From contig JAWLBR010000043.1 in assembly GCA_041687495.1 (NCBI GenBank), positions 1 through 25,541 on the forward strand: a stretch of DNA of 25,541 nucleotides, read 5' to 3'. The DNA comes from JAWLBR01 sp041687495. Its GTDB lineage: Bacteria; Bacillota; Limnochordia; DTU087; JAAYGB01. Positions 22,640-25,541 of this stretch are shown here, piece by piece (position 1 is the stretch's first letter; the number at the start of each line of letters is the position of its first letter). The notes below the pieces were generated by a model that made no database searches, had not been told where the DNA came from, and was given only the letters and a program-made list of their open reading frames with translations. A program made the translations under genes and the position numbers.

Positions 22640-22663
22640 TTTCCTGCAATAAGTAGCAGGAAA
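22640..22663. repeat. Inverted repeat in the tRNA-Glu/gltX divergent region
   Basis: TTTCCTGC (22640-22647) and GCAGGAAA (22656-22663) are a perfect 8-bp inverted repeat around AATAAGTA. It lies five bases beyond the tRNA -35 box and upstream of gltX, so it could serve as a shared operator. No T-box leader is present for gltX. Confidence 0.45.
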
Positions 22664-22753
22664 TATCTGAGGCATCTAGAACATCACTTGAGGATAACCT
22701 AGCATCGAGTGGGCAATTCCAAGAGACTATGGATGGACAAGGGAGAGAGTTTT

Positions 22754-24235
22754 ATGTCAGAGGTTCGTGTGCGATTTGCGCCCAGCCCAACTGGTGCCTT
22801 ACACGTTGGCAGCGCAAGAACCGCTCTGTTTAACTGGCTGTTTGCCCGCAACCAGGGTGGTAAATTTGTTCTTCGAATCGAGGATACCGATTTGGCTAGA
22901 TCTACCCAGGAGTCTGTAGAAGGCATTCTGGAAGGTATGCGGTGGCTCGGCCTGGATTGGGATGAGGGACCCGGCGCCGATGCCGGGGAATACGGCCCCT
23001 ATTTTCAATCTCAACGCCTTGAGCTCTACCAAAAATACATCGACCTACTTCTGGAGCAGGACAAGGCTTACCTATGCTATTGTACTGCGGACGAGCTTGA
23101 CGCCATGCGCAAAGAGCAGATGGCCAAGGGCGAGGCCCCCAAGTATAACCGCAAGTGTGCTTGCCTGAGCGCAGATGATAGAGAGAAGTTTGCAGCCGAA
23201 GGCCGTACTGCCGTCGTCCGCTTCCGGTCTACAGACGAAGGTAGAACCAAAGTAGCAGATCTGATCCGCGGGGATGTCTACTTTGACAACGAAGTCCTGG
23301 ACGATTTCGTTATTCGCAAGTCTGACGGAATGCCCACGTACAATTTTGCTGTAGTCATTGATGACGCGCTAATGCGCATCACCCACGTCATTAGAGGTGA
23401 GGACCATCTGTCCAACACCCCACGGCAGATCCAGGTGTACGAAGCCTTGGGGTTTGCTGCACCTGAGTTTGCCCATATCCCGATGATCTTGGGTCCTGAT
23501 AAGACCAAGCTCAGTAAGAGACACGGAGCGACCTCAGTCACCCAATACCGAGAGGACGGTTTCTTGCCAGAGGCCATTATGAACTACTTGGCTCTGCTGG
23601 GTTGGTCCTACAATGCCACCCAGAATATCTTTTCCCGGGATGAGCTGGTGGAAAAGTTCTCGTTGGCAAAATGCACCAAGAACCCGGCAGTTTTTGACAT
23701 TAAGAAGCTGGAGTGGATGAACGGGGTATATCTGCGGGAGCTCTCTGCTGCTGAGCTGACTCAGCGGGCAGTTCCCCTGCTAATTGCCGCTGGCCTCATC
23801 GACAAGGCCGAAGCAGAAGCCCAAGAAGAGCGAATCAAAACTATCATGGCGGCCTTGCAGACCCGTCTGCACTCCTTAGTGGACGTTGTTGATTCCAGCC
23901 GATACTTCTTCACCGACGACTTTACCTACGACGAAAAAGCGGTGAAAAAGTTCCTTGGCCGGCCCTACGCCGTTAAGCTGTTTGGCCTGCTACTTACTGG
24001 GCTTGAAGCTGTAGAGAGTTGGTCCCAGGAGAGTATTGAAGCTGTCTTTAAGAGTGTGCAACAAGAGCTTGACGAGAAACTGGGCAACGTAATCCAACCG
24101 GTGCGGGTTGCCGTTACCGGGGGAACAGTTAGCCCGGGCATGTATGAGGTGTTGGAACTGCTTGACAAAGAGTTGAGCCTGAAGCGGCTGCGCAAAGGGC
24201 TGGAAATGGCTCAGCAGCAGGCCAAGCAGGAGTAA
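22754..24235 (+). CDS. gltX: Glutamyl-tRNA synthetase
   Basis: The 493-residue class I enzyme charges tRNA-Glu, and in organisms without glutaminyl-tRNA synthetase also tRNA-Gln. FAPSPTGALHVGSARTA carries the HIGH-like motif HVGS (17-20), and KLSKR (252-256) is the KMSKS-like loop. RIEDTDLARS and IRGEDHLSNTPRQIQVYEAL are further hallmarks. A Cys-containing zinc-like segment CYC...CAC lies at 108-137. The C-terminal anticodon-binding domain ends with the usual RVAVTGGTVSPGMYEVL. GGGAGAGAG about seven bases before ATG at 22754 supports this start; a GTG 15 codons earlier has no such site. It is divergent from tRNA-Glu. Confidence 0.97.
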   Translation: MSEVRVRFAPSPTGALHVGSARTALFNWLFARNQGGKFVLRIEDTDLARSTQESVEGILEGMRWLGLDWDEGPGADAGEYGPYFQSQRLELYQKYIDLLLEQDKAYLCYCTADELDAMRKEQMAKGEAPKYNRKCACLSADDREKFAAEGRTAVVRFRSTDEGRTKVADLIRGDVYFDNEVLDDFVIRKSDGMPTYNFAVVIDDALMRITHVIRGEDHLSNTPRQIQVYEALGFAAPEFAHIPMILGPDKTKLSKRHGATSVTQYREDGFLPEAIMNYLALLGWSYNATQNIFSRDELVEKFSLAKCTKNPAVFDIKKLEWMNGVYLRELSAAELTQRAVPLLIAAGLIDKAEAEAQEERIKTIMAALQTRLHSLVDVVDSSRYFFTDDFTYDEKAVKKFLGRPYAVKLFGLLLTGLEAVESWSQESIEAVFKSVQQELDEKLGNVIQPVRVAVTGGTVSPGMYEVLELLDKELSLKRLRKGLEMAQQQAKQE

Positions 24236-24258
24236 GTGGAAAAAGCCTGGTCAAGATC

Positions 24259-24286
24259 AAGGGAGTTGGGATTACCCAGCTCCCTT
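24259..24286 (+). terminator. Predicted terminator after gltX
   Basis: AAGGGAGTTGGG and CCCAGCTCCCTT (24259-24270, 24275-24286) form a 12-bp stem with one G-U pair and a four-base loop, 24 bases past the gltX stop. The downstream sequence is only mildly T-rich. The remaining bases up to 24348 show nothing else. Confidence 0.65.
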
Positions 24287-24348
24287 CGTGCATTTGTTAA
24301 GACTTTTTCGTCTGTGAGCGTCGCTTTTTATTGCACTGGTCATCAGTC

Positions 24349-25541
24349 CTATCTGACAAACCCAAGCTCAGCCGCCCTGCTTTGCAGTCGCTGCATGGCC
24401 TCTTCCACGTCAAAGGTGAGAATGCGCCCATCCTGGACAAGCACCTGGCCATCCACCATCACCAACGACACGTCAGCCGCCTTACCAGAGTAGACGAGGT
24501 TGCTGAAGAGATCCAGTCGTGGTCTCCAATGCGGCTGGTCGAGATCTACCAATACGATATCAGCCTTGGCCCCCACCCGCAGCTCGCCAACGCCGTCCAG
24601 ACCCAGCGCCTGGGCGGATGCTTTGGTGGCCATAGCAAAGGCAGTCGGTGCAGGTACGGCCTCAGGTGCGAAGTTAACTCCTTTGTGCAGCAAAGCAGCT
24701 AAACGCATTTCCTCCCACATATCAAGGTCGTTGTTGCTGGCTGGGCCGTCAGTTCCCAACCCCACCACGATCCCCGCGTCCAGCATCTGCGAGACTGGTG
24801 CAACGCCGCTGCCTAACTTGAGATTACTGGTAGGACAGTGGACAACGGGAACACCGTACTGCTGCAGGAGCGAGATATCCTCTTGGGACAGGTGGACGCA
24901 ATGAATCGCGACAACTCCGCACTTCAGCATTCCCGTTTTTTCCAAGTACTGCACAGGCGAAAGACCGTACTCCTGCTGCAGCTGATCCACTTCTTCTCTG
25001 GTCTCAGCCAGGTGAATCTGCAGAGGCGTACCAAGGCGCTGGCCCAGTTCCACAACCTTTTTCATGAAGTCCGGCGGACAGGTTACCGGGGAATGCGGCC
25101 CCAGCATCACCTGAAGCCTAGGCTGACCAGAGTACCGCTCGTACAGGGCTTCAGCTTCCCTCAGCCCTCTATCGCCGCTTCCAGACAACCCCTGCAGCCC
25201 TCGGCTCAGGACAGCCCTAATTCCTGACTCTCGAACAGCTCGAGCTGCTCCATCCATATGAATGTAGATGTCTGCCACGGTTGTAGTACCGCCCAGGAGC
25301 ATTTCCGCTATACCTACTAAACTAGCTAGATACACATCCTCTTCGGTGAGCTTGTCCTCAGCCGGCCACATTTTGTCCCGCAGCCACTGCCAAAGCGGAA
25401 GGTCATCACTGTAGCTGCGCAGGATGGTCATACCTAGATGGTTGTGGGCATTTACCATCCCGGGAATGGCCATTCTGCCTTTACCGTCAATGATTCCTCG
25501 TTGCTCGCTGCTGGCATGGCTCACCTGTTCAGAAGTATCTG
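24349..25541 (-). CDS. mtaD: MtaD-type amidohydrolase (methylthioadenosine/SAH deaminase-like), 5' end outside window
   Basis: The visible 397 codons encode a metal-dependent amidohydrolase of the 5-methylthioadenosine/S-adenosylhomocysteine deaminase family, which turns SAH or MTA into inosyl products in the cytoplasm. The metal ligands appear as NAHNHLGM, QIHLAET, AIHCVHLSQED and GTDGPASNNDLDMWEEMR, in the correct order. The frame stays open to the window edge, and IIDGKGRMAIPGMVNAH normally comes about 45-55 residues into the protein, so the real start lies beyond 25541. The GTG at 25524 is not the start. Related family members deaminate guanine or hydroxy-triazines, so substrate is likely but not certain. 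Confidence 0.88.
   Translation of the reverse strand, partial: DTSEQVSHASSEQRGIIDGKGRMAIPGMVNAHNHLGMTILRSYSDDLPLWQWLRDKMWPAEDKLTEEDVYLASLVGIAEMLLGGTTTVADIYIHMDGAARAVRESGIRAVLSRGLQGLSGSGDRGLREAEALYERYSGQPRLQVMLGPHSPVTCPPDFMKKVVELGQRLGTPLQIHLAETREEVDQLQQEYGLSPVQYLEKTGMLKCGVVAIHCVHLSQEDISLLQQYGVPVVHCPTSNLKLGSGVAPVSQMLDAGIVVGLGTDGPASNNDLDMWEEMRLAALLHKGVNFAPEAVPAPTAFAMATKASAQALGLDGVGELRVGAKADIVLVDLDQPHWRPRLDLFSNLVYSGKAADVSLVMVDGQVLVQDGRILTFDVEEAMQRLQSRAAELGFVR

Noticed and set aside
22664..22753. T-box leader before gltX
   Set aside because: No AGGGTGG-type T-box sequence or terminator pair is present in the short leader.

Overview
The window looks like chromosomal DNA of an anaerobic, endospore-forming member of the Bacillota (Firmicutes, clostridial or Limnochordia-like), with G+C near one half by eye. 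The case rests on two sporulation membrane proteins (YtrH and YtrI), an IreB/ReoM-family regulator, a TRAP (MtrB) RNA-binding protein, a flavodiiron protein typical of anaerobes, and an accD-accA-pfkA-pyk-fxsA order that, as I recall, matches the Bacillus/Clostridia arrangement. I see no insertion sequence, phage, CRISPR array or rRNA. Most genes lie on the minus strand; the MATE exporter and gltX lie on the plus strand.

Region 1-6.3 kb is an efflux block. A plus-strand MATE transporter converges on a minus-strand operon encoding an MFS exporter, an FtsX-type ABC permease and its ATPase. That operon has a consensus promoter and a long leader carrying a 17-codon upstream ORF whose stop overlaps the MFS start (ATGA). 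The first bases hold the start of a divergent, unidentified gene. Region 6.3-9 kb carries a flavodiiron protein (FprA type) with two downstream terminators and a UroD-like/methyltransferase-fold protein. Region 9-12 kb is a glycine betaine/choline-type ABC uptake operon (binding protein, ATPase without CBS domains, permease) with its own promoter and terminator.

Region 12-18.6 kb is a housekeeping operon read right to left: a small basic protein, a DUF2007-like protein, accD, accA (acetyl-CoA carboxylase carboxyltransferase), pfkA, pyk, fxsA and a HypE/AIR-synthase-like protein. It links lower glycolysis to malonyl-CoA production. A palindrome lies beside its promoter. Region 18.6-21.6 kb holds mtrB with a fully consensus promoter, ytrI and ytrH, murA, and an ireB/reoM homologue immediately upstream of murA. 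In Listeria ReoM controls MurA stability, so this adjacency is functionally suggestive.

Region 21.8-25.5 kb holds a stand-alone starch-binding-type (CBM25/53-like) protein, tRNA-Glu(CTC) divergent from the glutamyl-tRNA synthetase gene gltX, and the 3' part of an MtaD-type amidohydrolase that runs off the window.

The observations most worth following are the ireB-murA pair, the coupled upstream ORF of the efflux operon, the orphan TRAP gene beside sporulation genes, and the cytoplasmic carbohydrate-binding protein. All functions are assigned by reading motifs and recalled family sequences; no database search was run.
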